A stretch of 13,892 nt of DNA from contig JBILVB010000104.1 in assembly GCA_044370695.1 (NCBI GenBank), positions 1 through 13,892 on the forward strand, in the 5' to 3' direction. The translations under genes were made by a program, and so were the position numbers. Of the stretch, positions 1 through 6,747 are shown in pieces. This DNA comes from JBEIFW01 sp044370695 (GTDB lineage: Bacteria; Actinomycetota; Acidimicrobiia; Acidimicrobiales; Ilumatobacteraceae). The notes beneath the pieces were generated by a model that was not told where the DNA came from, made no database searches, and worked only from the letters and a program-made list of their open reading frames with translations. Position 1 is the first letter of the stretch; every line of letters begins with the position of its first letter.

Positions 1-210
1 GTCGGAGAAGCGGATCTGGTCGAGCTTGTCGGAGGCGTAGGCCTGGGCGAGCCAGACCAGCGGTGAGGCCAGCACCGCAGCGACGATGAGGAACTTCGTC
101 GCCGACGAGAACCGCCGCAGCAGGCGCTCGCCCGGGCGCACGGCGGCAGCCGCCACACGACGTACCGCATCAGGGTGCAGCGAGAGCGGGACGCTCGGTC
201 GGCGCAGCAT
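1..210 (-). CDS. Membrane sensor-like protein, N-terminal 70 residues (partial)
   Basis: A minus-strand frame opens at an ATG (208-210) and runs without a stop off the left edge, giving 70 residues. Residues 1-38 are basic and Arg-rich. Residues about 39-59 (KFLIVAAVLASPLVWLAQAY) form one hydrophobic segment with a central Pro, followed by the polar stretch ASDKLDQIRFSD. The pattern of a basic juxtamembrane part, 'KFL', a hydrophobic run with Pro, then 'D..I.F.D' resembles the first transmembrane helix and start of the sensor region in many methyl-accepting chemotaxis proteins and some GGDEF or histidine-kinase sensors. The signalling domain is outside the window, so the output type cannot be decided. 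The start lies 65 bp after the malQ stop, so the two could be co-transcribed. No clear Shine-Dalgarno sequence precedes this ATG and there is no closer in-frame alternative. The frame is likely real; the function is a tentative match by pattern. Confidence 0.55.
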   Translation of the reverse strand, partial: MLRRPSVPLSLHPDAVRRVAAAAVRPGERLLRRFSSATKFLIVAAVLASPLVWLAQAYASDKLDQIRFSD

Positions 211-275
211 CGACCGACGTATCGGACGACGTGACGGTTGGCTCCAGGCTTGCGACGTCGGGTTCCGCTCAGGTT
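211..275 (-). other. malQ to sensor gene gap
   Basis: This 65-bp spacer lies between the malQ stop codon and the ATG of the partial sensor gene, both on the minus strand. I see no hairpin followed by a T-run and no convincing -35/-10 pair. Read-through from malQ into the sensor gene is therefore possible, but nothing in the bases proves it. Confidence 0.4.
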
Positions 276-2129
276 TCAGTGTTGCTCTGCCGGCGCGTCC
301 CGGCGACCCGACCCCCGCAATGCCCGCAGCGCCCGGCGGAGCACCGGGTGAGCGGGGAGGTCCTCGAGGGGCACGGCGAGGGGCAGGCTCCAGTTCGGGT
401 ACTGCGTCGTCGTGCCCGGGAGGTTCACCCGGTCGGGCGTCGCGACCAAGTCCTCGACGCCGGTCGTGACGAGCCGGGCCGGCCCGGCCCCGAGCTCGTC
501 GTGGGCCGCAACGATCGCGTCGAGGACCGAGGCGCTCGGCGCGAGACCGGTGCGTGCCGCGAAGCGGTCCCGCAGCGCCCGCGTGCGCGCGGCCGTGGCG
601 TGGTCGCCGGCGGCGGTGCGGGCGGCGGCTTCGCCGCCGGTCCAGATCCCGGCGATCGTCGGCAGGTCGTGGGTGGTGATCGTGCCCAGCACGTCGGGAC
701 GGGCCCCGGCCGGCCCGGCATCGTCGAACCACGCCACGTGCGTCCCGAGGATCCGGCGCTCGGCGAGTTCGGCCCGGACCCGGGGCTCCACCGTGCCGAG
801 GTCCTCGCCGACCACGAACGCACCGGCCCGGTCCGCCTCGAGGGTGAGCAGGTCGAGCAGGTCCTCGGCCGGGAACGCCACGAACGCCCCGGCGCTCGCC
901 GGTGCCTCCGGGGGGATCCAGAACTGCCGGAACAAGCCCATCACGTGGTCGATCCGCAGCCCGGCGCCATGGGCGAAACTGCGCCGCAGCAGTTCACGCC
1001 ACGCGGCGTACCGCTCGGCCCGTAGCTTCCACGGGGTGAACGGCGGCAGACCCCAGTCCTGGCCGTCGGCGGCGAACTGATCGGGTGGCGCACCGATCCG
1101 CACGTCGGCGGCCAGCAGATCCTGGAACCGCCAGGCGTCGGCTCCGCCGGCGGCGAATCCGACGGCGAGGTCGTGGACGATCCCGGCGCCGGCGGTCGCC
1201 GCCCGACCGAGCTGTCGGTCGAGGAGCCACTGGCACCAGGCGTGGAACCGGACCCGCTCGGCGAGGGCGGCAGCGCTCGCCTCGACCGCGGCGGCCCGTG
1301 GGTGGCCCAGCTCTGCGGGCCACGACCGGTAGTCGGGGCCGTGGCGCTCGGCGAGGGCGCAGAACCGGGCGAAGAGCTCGAGCCCGTCACCCTGCTCGGC
1401 CCGCCATCGGTCGAAGTCCTCGCCCGGCGGGGCGGCGTCGAAGATCGCGCCGAGCGCGTCGAGCTTCAGGCGAGCGACCGCGTCCCGCTCGAGTCGGAGG
1501 GTCGTGTTCAGCGCTCGGCCGTCCCGGTCGAGCGCTGTGATGCGGTCCCCGAGCCGCTCGGCGCCCGGCACCATCGGGATACGCAGGTACAGCACGCTGC
1601 GCCACAGCCGGCTGGAGGGGTAGTACGGACTCGGCTCCTGCGGCAGCACGGGCGTGCTCGCGTGGAGCGGGTTGATCGCGCAGACCGACGCCCGTTCGTC
1701 GGCCGCCCATGCGGCGAGGCGGCGGAGGTCCTCGAGGTCCCCGTGTCCCCAACTCGTCGTGGATCGAAGGGCGTAGAGCTGCGCGGTGATGCCCCAACCC
1801 CGGCGCGCCTGCGGCGCCCGACCCGGTGTGACGACGAGCTCGGTCACCGGGCCGCCGTCGGTCGGGGCGAGCCGGTGGTAGCCGAGCGGCAGGTCCGGAG
1901 GCAGCTGGGCGACGATCCCGACGTCCGTGCCGTCCTCGAGGGTGAGCGCGCACAGGCCGAGCAACCGGTGCGCCTCCCCGGGCCGTACGAACCACAGGGG
2001 CGGCGGCGGCGGCGGACCACTTCCGTGCGCACCCATCGCGGCATGGAGCGCAGCGGCGGTCGCGTCGGAGGTCCGGTGCCATCGACCGGCGAGGTCGGCG
2101 TACCCCTCGGTGACCGACCAGGCGTCCAC
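276..2129 (-). CDS. malQ: 4-alpha-glucanotransferase (amylomaltase, GH77)
   Basis: MalQ transfers alpha-1,4-glucan segments between maltodextrins in the cytoplasm, in glycogen and maltose metabolism. The 617-residue protein has a beta-rich N-terminal part (about 1-105) followed by the GH77 barrel. Barrel motifs are GWGITAQLYALRS (111-123), INPLHAS (152-158) and SPYYPSSR (167-174). Asp394 in LRIDH is the expected nucleophile, Glu442 in VGEDLG the acid/base, and THDLP (486-490) carries the third acidic residue, Asp488. QYPNWSLPL (576-584) is the usual C-terminal signature. The frame stays open to 2612, but that part is the shadow of the divergent gene. I chose GTG 2129 because AGGA precedes it by 7 nt and family-like sequence starts there. 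Residues 39-44 are six consecutive prolines, which may make translation depend on EF-P. Length fits actinobacterial and enterobacterial MalQ (about 620-720) better than the 500-residue Thermus form. Confidence 0.95.
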   Translation of the reverse strand: MDAWSVTEGYADLAGRWHRTSDATAAALHAAMGAHGSGPPPPPPLWFVRPGEAHRLLGLCALTLEDGTDVGIVAQLPPDLPLGYHRLAPTDGGPVTELVVTPGRAPQARRGWGITAQLYALRSTTSWGHGDLEDLRRLAAWAADERASVCAINPLHASTPVLPQEPSPYYPSSRLWRSVLYLRIPMVPGAERLGDRITALDRDGRALNTTLRLERDAVARLKLDALGAIFDAAPPGEDFDRWRAEQGDGLELFARFCALAERHGPDYRSWPAELGHPRAAAVEASAAALAERVRFHAWCQWLLDRQLGRAATAGAGIVHDLAVGFAAGGADAWRFQDLLAADVRIGAPPDQFAADGQDWGLPPFTPWKLRAERYAAWRELLRRSFAHGAGLRIDHVMGLFRQFWIPPEAPASAGAFVAFPAEDLLDLLTLEADRAGAFVVGEDLGTVEPRVRAELAERRILGTHVAWFDDAGPAGARPDVLGTITTHDLPTIAGIWTGGEAAARTAAGDHATAARTRALRDRFAARTGLAPSASVLDAIVAAHDELGAGPARLVTTGVEDLVATPDRVNLPGTTTQYPNWSLPLAVPLEDLPAHPVLRRALRALRGSGRRDAPAEQH

Positions 2130-2149
2130 GCCGCCATCCTGGCGCACGA

Positions 2150-2179
2150 CCGACCCCGGCGCGGGCGCACCGGGGTCGG
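2150..2179. promoter_or_regulatory. Perfect 10+10 bp inverted repeat in divergent malQ promoter region
   Basis: CCGACCCCGG (2150-2159) and CCGGGGTCGG (2170-2179) are exact reverse complements separated by 10 nt, so the arm centres are about two helical turns (20 bp) apart. The repeat sits between the divergent starts of malQ (2129) and the coiled-coil gene (2197), ending 4 bp before a -10 element. Such spacing suits a dimeric regulator acting on both genes. On malQ mRNA it could instead form a very stable stem-loop about 20 nt before the start codon. Both readings are inference; the repeat itself is seen directly. Confidence 0.55.
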
Positions 2180-2183
2180 CCCC

Positions 2184-2189
2184 TACGAT
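2184..2189 (+). promoter_or_regulatory. -10 element (TACGAT) of a probable leaderless promoter
   Basis: TACGAT matches TANNNT and lies 7 nt before GTG 2197. In actinobacteria this is the spacing expected when transcription begins at the first base of the start codon. There is no Shine-Dalgarno sequence before that GTG, which fits a leaderless mRNA. No good -35 is visible; its place falls inside the spacer of the inverted repeat, so the promoter may depend on a bound regulator. Confidence 0.55.
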
Positions 2190-2196
2190 TGGCGGG

Positions 2197-2505
2197 GTGT
2201 TCGCTCGCTCCCCGCAGCGCCGGTTGCGCCGCGTGGCCGACCGGCTGGTCCGTGTGCGCGCCGAGCTGCGCGAGGTCGAGGCCCAGTACCGCCAGCTCGC
2301 CGACGACGCCGACGACGCCGGGCGCGATGCGATCGTCGCCGGCGACCGCTGGTCGGCGCATCTCGCCGCCGAGGACCGCCGGCACGCCGACGCCCTCGAC
2401 CGGCGTCGGCGGGACCTCCTCGACGAGCTCGTCCGGCTCGAGGCGGACCAGGACGCCCTGCTCGACCGGATGAACCGGCTCGACCCGCCCGGATCGGGTC
2501 GGTGA
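2197..2505 (+). CDS. Small coiled-coil protein of unknown function
   Basis: This is a 102-residue, highly charged protein with no recognised domain. From about residue 9 to 95 it is almost all helix-favouring Arg, Glu, Asp, Leu and Ala with heptad-like hydrophobic spacing (RLRRVADRLVRVRAEL, then LLDELVRLEADQDALLDRM). A short insert around residues 36-52 (DDADDAGRDAIVAGDRW) suggests a two-helix hairpin. There is no signal peptide, membrane segment, cysteine pair or catalytic motif. GTG 2197 is chosen because a -10 element lies 7 nt upstream and the upstream frame is only the shadow of malQ. It diverges from malQ and precedes pdtaR by 66 bp on the same strand. A hairpin covers its last codons. 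It may act by protein-protein contact, but I do not recognise a family and assign no function. Confidence 0.7.
   Translation: MFARSPQRRLRRVADRLVRVRAELREVEAQYRQLADDADDAGRDAIVAGDRWSAHLAAEDRRHADALDRRRRDLLDELVRLEADQDALLDRMNRLDPPGSGR
2481..2501 (+). terminator. Hairpin at the end of the coiled-coil gene
   Basis: CGACCCG (2481-2487) and CGGGTCG (2495-2501) form a perfect 7-bp stem with a 7-nt loop, directly before the TGA at 2503-2505. There is no T-run, so it could be an actinobacterial-type terminator, an attenuator that lowers flow into pdtaR, or chance in GC-rich DNA. TTGAAT follows at 2506-2511, preceded by TGA, and could act as an extended -10 for pdtaR. Confidence 0.25.
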
Positions 2506-2559
2506 TTGAATGCGCCCCGGTCAGGGCCCGGTGGTCCGTCCCGGTCCCCCCGAACCCGC

Positions 2560-2565
2560 AAGGAG
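2560..2565 (+). promoter_or_regulatory. Shine-Dalgarno sequence of pdtaR
   Basis: AAGGAG lies 6 nt before GTG 2572. It is one of the strongest ribosome-binding sites in the window and fixes the pdtaR start, although the frame stays open further upstream. Confidence 0.85.
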
Positions 2566-2571
2566 TGCAGC

Positions 2572-3147
2572 GTGCCGATCCGCGTCGTGATCGCCGAGGA
2601 CGAAGCGATCATCCGCCTCGACCTTCGAGAGATGCTCGAGGAGGAGGGCTACGAGGTCGTCGGCGAGACCGGGCGGGGCGACCAGGCCGTGGCGCTGTGT
2701 CGCGAGCTGCAGCCCGACGTCGCCGTGCTCGACATCAAGATGCCCGGGCTGACCGGGATCGAGGTGGCCCGTGAGCTGACCGCGGACAAGGTGTGCGCCA
2801 TCGTGATCCTCACGGCGTTCAGCCAACGCGACGTGATCGCGCAGGCCACCGAGGCGGGTGCCCTCGCCTACCTCGTGAAGCCGTTCCAGAAGAACGATGT
2901 CGTACCGGCGATCGAACTGGCGCTCGCCCGACACCGCGAGGTCGTCGAGCTCGCCCGGGAGGTGCAGACCCTCGAGGAGGAGCTCGAGACCCGAAAGGTC
3001 GTCGACCGGGCCAAGGGCCTCCTGATGGACCGCCACGGGATGAGCGAGGCCGATGCGTTCGCCTGGATCCAGCGCCGGGCCATGTCCGAGCGGACCCGCA
3101 AGCGGTCCGTTGCCGAGCGGATCGTCGCCGGAGAGCTGCAGCCGTGA
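2572..3147 (+). CDS. pdtaR: ANTAR-domain response regulator (PdtaR-like)
   Basis: This cytoplasmic two-component response regulator binds RNA rather than DNA: in the family, phosphorylation lets the C-terminal ANTAR domain bind paired hairpins and prevent transcription termination. The 191-residue protein has a receiver domain (about 2-120) with acidic pocket Glu9-Asp10, phosphoacceptor Asp54 (VLDIKMPG), Thr81 (ILTAF) and Lys103 (LVKPF). A helical linker (about 120-140) leads into an ANTAR domain (about 135-188) with VVDRAKGLLMDRHGMSEADA and RSVAERIVAGEL. Length and architecture match M. tuberculosis Rv1626. The cognate kinase PdtaS is not in the window and is usually unlinked. The stop overlaps the polA start by 4 nt (GTGA), so translation of the two is coupled. 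I see no ANTAR-type tandem hairpins in this window, so its targets lie elsewhere. Confidence 0.93.
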   Translation: MPIRVVIAEDEAIIRLDLREMLEEEGYEVVGETGRGDQAVALCRELQPDVAVLDIKMPGLTGIEVARELTADKVCAIVILTAFSQRDVIAQATEAGALAYLVKPFQKNDVVPAIELALARHREVVELAREVQTLEEELETRKVVDRAKGLLMDRHGMSEADAFAWIQRRAMSERTRKRSVAERIVAGELQP

Positions 3148-5804
3148 ACCGTCGGGTGCTGCTGCTCGACGGCAACTCGCTCACCTACCGGGCGTTCTTC
3201 GCCCTGCCGGCCGACATGGCGACGGCGTCGGGCCAGGTGACCAACGCGGTCTTCGGGTTCACGTCGATGCTCATCAACCTCCTGCGCGATCACCCGAGCG
3301 ACGCGGTCGCGGTGGCGTGGGACCGCCCGGAACCGACGTTCCGTCACGAGGCCGACCCGGCCTACAAGGCCCAGCGCGAGCAGGCCCCCGACATCCTGCG
3401 CCAGCAGCTCGGGCTGGTGCGCCAGGTGCTCGACGCGCTCGGGATCGCGCAGCTCGAGCTGAGCGGTTTCGAGGCCGACGACGTGATCGCCACGCTCGCG
3501 GACCGGGCCGCCGCCCGCGGCGACGACGTCCTCGTCGTGACCGGCGACCGGGACAGCTACCAGCTCGTGACCGACCCGCACGTGCGCGTCCTCTACAACC
3601 GTCGGGGCGTCAGCGACTACGCGCTCTACGACGAGGCCGGGATCGTCGAACGAACCGGCGTCCGCCCGTCGCAGTACGTCTGGTACGCCGCGCTGCGTGG
3701 CGACCCGTCGGACAACCTCCCCGGTGTGCCCGGCGTCGGGGAGAAGACGGCGGCGAAGCTCGTCAGCACCTACGGGGACCTCGACGGGATCTACGCGCAC
3801 CTCGACGCCCAGACACCGAAGCTGCGCGCCGCGCTCGGTGCGCACGAGGACCGGGCCCGACGCAACGCCGAGTTGATGGTGCTGCGGCGCGACGCCCCGC
3901 TGCCCGACGGGGCCGACGCCGCCCCCTGGGGGCCGCAGGACCCGACCGAGCTGAAGCAGCTGTTCGACTTCCTCGAGTTCCGCAGCCTCTACGACCGGCT
4001 GCGCGAGGTGATCGCGACACCGCTCGTCGCGGAACCGGCGGGCCAGACCCTCGAGGCCGAGCTGGTCGTGCTCGACGGTGCGGCAGCCGTGGCCGCGGCG
4101 CTCGAGGGGCTCGCCGTGCTCGACGTCGCCGGCGCCTGGGACGGCGCAGCGGGCCGGAGTCCGCTACGTGCCGTGACCGTCGTCGTCGACCCGGCCGCCG
4201 CCGAGGTGCTCGTCGTTCCGGCCGCCGCCCTGGCCGACGGGGCGGTCCGCAGGGCCCTGACCGCGCGGACGTTGCGTGCGCACGACGCGAAGCCGCTGCT
4301 GCGGTCGCTGCTCGACGCCGGGATCGACGCCGGGGGTGCGCTCACGCTCGACACGGCGATCGCCGCCTACCTGCTCGACCCGGCCGAGGCGTCCTACGGG
4401 ATCGGCGAGGTGCTGTCCCGGTACACCGGGGATCGCCTCCTCGAGGACGGCCCGCCTCCCGGGCAGCTCGACTTCGGTGCGGGCGGCGGCGACGACCACG
4501 AGCTGCGCCGGGCTGCCCGGGCGGCGCTCGCCGTCGGCCGGCTCGCCCCGGCCGTCCTCGACGCGCTCGAGGCCCGGGGGCAACGATCGCTGTACGACGA
4601 CGTCGAGAACCCGCTGGTGCCGGTGCTCGCCCGCATGGAACACGTCGGCGTGGGGGTCGACGTCGCCGAACTGCGGCGCCTGCGCGACGAGCTCACCGCC
4701 GAGTGCCGGCGGCTCCAGCACGAGGTGTGGGCCGTGGCGGGGCGCGAGTTCAACGTGAACTCGACGCCGCAGCTGCGCCAGATCCTCTTCGACGAGAAAG
4801 GGTTGGCGCCGTCCAAGAAGACGAAGACCGGGTTCTCCACCGATGCACAGTCGCTCGAGAAGCTGCGCGACCGATGGCCGGAGTTCATCGATCCGCTGCT
4901 GTCCTACCGTGAGCTCGAGAAGCTTCGGTCGACCTACGGCGAAGGCCTCCTGGCCGAGGTCGGCCCCGACGGTCGGATCCACGCGACGTTCAACCAGACC
5001 GTCGCCCGCACCGGTCGGTTGTCCTCGGACCAACCCAACCTGCACAACATCCCGGTTCGGTCCGACGAGGGTCGCCGGTTCCGGCGTGCGTTCGTGCCCG
5101 CCGCCGGGTTCGAGCTGCTCGTGGCCGATTACAACCAGATCGAACTGCGCTGCATCGCCCATCTCGCCCACGATCCCGGACTGATCGAGGCCTTCGCCGC
5201 CGGCCGTGACATCCACACCGCGACCGCGTCGCGCGTGTTCTCGGTCGCGCCCGCCGAGGTGACCCACGAGCAACGAGCCAAGGCGAAGATGGTGTCCTAC
5301 GGCCTCGCCTACGGCATGGAGGCCTACGGTCTCGGGCAACGCCTGAACATCCCGACCTCGGAAGCCGCCGGGATCCTCGACGCATACTTCGCCGCGTTCC
5401 CGGCGGTTCGGTCCTACATGGAACGGACCGTCGAGGAGACCCGCCAGCGTGGTTACACCGAGACCCTGTTCGGCCGGCGTCGGCCGATCCCCGAACTGTC
5501 GAGCCCCAACCTGCGCATCCGCCAGGCCGGGGAGCGTCAGGCGATGAACGCCGGCATCCAGGGCCTGGCGGCCGACATCTTCAAAGTGGCTCTGGTACGC
5601 CTCGACGCGGCCCTGCGCGCCGCGAGCCTGCGGAGCCGGATCGTGCTGCAGGTCCACGACGAGGTCGTCGTGGAGGTGGCCGACGGCGAGCACGACGAGG
5701 CCGAGCGGCTCACCGTGACCACCATGCAGGGGGCGGCCACGTTGTCCGTCCCGCTTGCGGTGAACCTGGCCTTCGGCCCGACGTGGGCCGACGCCAAGGC
5801 ATGA
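3144..5804 (+). CDS. polA: DNA polymerase I
   Basis: Pol I fills repair gaps and removes Okazaki primers on the chromosome. The 886-residue protein has three parts. The 5' nuclease (about 1-290) shows LLLDGNSLTYRAFFAL, FEADDVIATLA, VTGDRDSYQL and GDPSDNLPGVPGVGEKTA. A 3'-5' exonuclease-like region (about 300-480) has lost its catalytic acids: the DxE position reads LDVAG. The polymerase domain follows. Motif A is ADYNQIELR with metal-binding Asp662. The O-helix has Arg711, Lys715 and Tyr719 at the 4-residue spacings of the E. coli Arg754/Lys758/Phe762 set. Motif C is VHDEV with Asp839-Glu840. GTG 3144 is chosen because it gives a complete N-terminus and overlaps the pdtaR stop by 4 nt. The open frame upstream of it is the pdtaR shadow. 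Proofreading loss and the O-helix Tyr are both known in mycobacterial Pol I. Confidence 0.97.
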   Translation: MNRRVLLLDGNSLTYRAFFALPADMATASGQVTNAVFGFTSMLINLLRDHPSDAVAVAWDRPEPTFRHEADPAYKAQREQAPDILRQQLGLVRQVLDALGIAQLELSGFEADDVIATLADRAAARGDDVLVVTGDRDSYQLVTDPHVRVLYNRRGVSDYALYDEAGIVERTGVRPSQYVWYAALRGDPSDNLPGVPGVGEKTAAKLVSTYGDLDGIYAHLDAQTPKLRAALGAHEDRARRNAELMVLRRDAPLPDGADAAPWGPQDPTELKQLFDFLEFRSLYDRLREVIATPLVAEPAGQTLEAELVVLDGAAAVAAALEGLAVLDVAGAWDGAAGRSPLRAVTVVVDPAAAEVLVVPAAALADGAVRRALTARTLRAHDAKPLLRSLLDAGIDAGGALTLDTAIAAYLLDPAEASYGIGEVLSRYTGDRLLEDGPPPGQLDFGAGGGDDHELRRAARAALAVGRLAPAVLDALEARGQRSLYDDVENPLVPVLARMEHVGVGVDVAELRRLRDELTAECRRLQHEVWAVAGREFNVNSTPQLRQILFDEKGLAPSKKTKTGFSTDAQSLEKLRDRWPEFIDPLLSYRELEKLRSTYGEGLLAEVGPDGRIHATFNQTVARTGRLSSDQPNLHNIPVRSDEGRRFRRAFVPAAGFELLVADYNQIELRCIAHLAHDPGLIEAFAAGRDIHTATASRVFSVAPAEVTHEQRAKAKMVSYGLAYGMEAYGLGQRLNIPTSEAAGILDAYFAAFPAVRSYMERTVEETRQRGYTETLFGRRRPIPELSSPNLRIRQAGERQAMNAGIQGLAADIFKVALVRLDAALRAASLRSRIVLQVHDEVVVEVADGEHDEAERLTVTTMQGAATLSVPLAVNLAFGPTWADAKA

Positions 5805-5884
5805 ACACGCCGGCGACGCCACCCGGGACCCCGGCCGGGGCGCCGGACCGGGCGGTGTGGCGCTCGGGCGGGACACCGGGATGA
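5801..5884 (+). CDS. Possible 27-residue linker ORF between polA and the methyltransferase
   Basis: An ATG at 5801 overlaps the polA stop as ATGA. Its 27-codon frame ends at a TGA (5882-5884) that in turn overlaps the methyltransferase ATG (5881) as ATGA. The predicted peptide is rich in Pro, Gly, Ala and Thr (MNTPATPPGTPAGAP at its N-terminus) with one Trp, and shows no domain or signal. Both junctions have the geometry of translational re-initiation, and the methyltransferase has no clear Shine-Dalgarno sequence of its own, so the ORF could serve to pass ribosomes along. Composition is simple and chance is a real alternative in GC-rich DNA. Confidence 0.35.
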   Translation: MNTPATPPGTPAGAPDRAVWRSGGTPG

Positions 5885-6594
5885 CCGCAGATCACTGGTT
5901 CGAACCGGTTGCCGAGCACCTCGGCGCGGCCTACCTGCGGTATTCGTTCACGAAGGGCACCGTGCAGGAGGTCGATGCGCTCGTCGAGCACTTGGGCCTC
6001 CGTCCGGGGATGCGGGTGCTCGACGTCGGCTGCGGACCGGGCCGCCACGCCCACGAACTGGCCCGCCGAGGCCTCACCGTCCACGGAATCGACATCAGCC
6101 AACGGTTCGTGGAACTCGCCCGAGCAGGCGCGCCCGCAGGTGCGAGCTTCGAGCGCGCCGATGCTCGCACCTGGAAGAGCGACGCCTCGTTCGACGCCGC
6201 CATCAGCCTGTGCCAAGGGGCGTTCGGCCTGCTGCGCGCCGACGGCGAGGACGAGACGGTGCTCTCGGCGATGACCGCAGCCGTCCGCCCGGGCCTCGGC
6301 CGGATCGCCGTCAGCGCGTTCAGCGCCTACTTCAGCGTCCGCTATCAGACCGAGGCCGACTTCGACGCCGGCAGCGGCATCGCGCACGAGCACACCGAGG
6401 TGCGGTCCGAGAGCGGCGAGGTGCTGCCCGTCGAGCTGTGGACCGGCTGCTACACGCCACGCGAGCTGCGGTTCCTCGCCGAGCGGGTCGGGCTCCGAGT
6501 CGATGCGCTCTGGTCGGTCGAGCCCGGGGCGTACCGGCCGACGACGCCCACCGTCGAGTCCCCGGAGTTCCTGCTGCTCGCGACCCGGCGCTGA
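5881..6594 (+). CDS. Class I SAM-dependent methyltransferase
   Basis: This protein of 237 residues is predicted to transfer a methyl group from S-adenosylmethionine to an unknown acceptor in the cytoplasm. Motif I is clear at 46-56 (VLDVGCGPGRH), with the acidic ribose-binding loop at about 69-73 (GIDIS) after strand 2. DVGCGPGRHAHELARRGLTV is typical of the Methyltransf_25/11 group. The N-terminus DHWFEPVAEHLGAAYLRYSF is a lid-like region, and LWTGCYTPRELRFLAERVGL (about 195-214) is the usual late element that contacts the substrate. No transmembrane segment or metal site is seen. ATG 5881 is preferred to the in-frame GTG 5857 because family similarity begins at DHWFEP; the 8 extra residues are low-complexity. 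It sits 76 bp after polA and 153 bp before rpsA, so it probably rides on the polA transcript. The substrate is unknown. Confidence 0.85.
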   Translation: MTADHWFEPVAEHLGAAYLRYSFTKGTVQEVDALVEHLGLRPGMRVLDVGCGPGRHAHELARRGLTVHGIDISQRFVELARAGAPAGASFERADARTWKSDASFDAAISLCQGAFGLLRADGEDETVLSAMTAAVRPGLGRIAVSAFSAYFSVRYQTEADFDAGSGIAHEHTEVRSESGEVLPVELWTGCYTPRELRFLAERVGLRVDALWSVEPGAYRPTTPTVESPEFLLLATRR

Positions 6595-6747
6595 CCGCCC
6601 GCCCGCTGCACCGGTGTCGACCGGCGCATTCCGACGGTGGGTGCCCGCACCGCTACTGCGCTGGGACGACCCGGTGCTACCCTTGCGTGTCCCCGGTGCG
6701 CCCGGGGCCGTACCCGTACCTTCCCAGATCGCCCGAAAGCAGTTCCC
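6595..6747 (+). promoter_or_regulatory. rpsA promoter and leader
   Basis: This gap holds a weak stem (CCGGT 6611-6615 with ACCGG 6620-6624) after the methyltransferase stop. An extended -10, TGC followed by TACCCT (6675-6683), has no clear -35. Transcription would start near 6690. The leader then begins with a perfect 6-bp stem and 5-nt loop (CCCCGG 6691-6696, CCGGGG 6702-6707). GAAAG at 6735-6739 can serve as a weak ribosome-binding site 8 nt before the TTG start. A separate promoter is expected, because S1 is needed at far higher levels than the polymerase upstream. Confidence 0.45.

Noticed and set aside
2299..2320. Short tandem GCCGACGAC repeat in the coiled-coil gene
   Set aside because: Only two units, encoding an Ala-Asp-Asp repeat; similar runs occur in other genes here and reflect codon bias.
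2130..2612. N-terminal extension of malQ to 2612
   Set aside because: The extra 161 codons are antisense to the coiled-coil gene, have Ser/Arg-rich shadow composition, and a better-supported GTG with AGGA exists at 2129.
1173..2774. 533-codon plus-strand frame opposite malQ
   Set aside because: malQ has its catalytic residues on the minus strand, and the plus-strand frame runs through several real genes without any domain.
4164..5876. 570-codon open frame antisense to polA
   Set aside because: The plus strand carries a complete DNA polymerase I with all motifs. The antisense product has no recognisable domain, and long antisense frames are expected at this GC content.
5857..5880. GTG 5857 as the methyltransferase start
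   Set aside because: It adds only 8 low-complexity residues, and family similarity starts just after ATG 5881. Not fully excluded.
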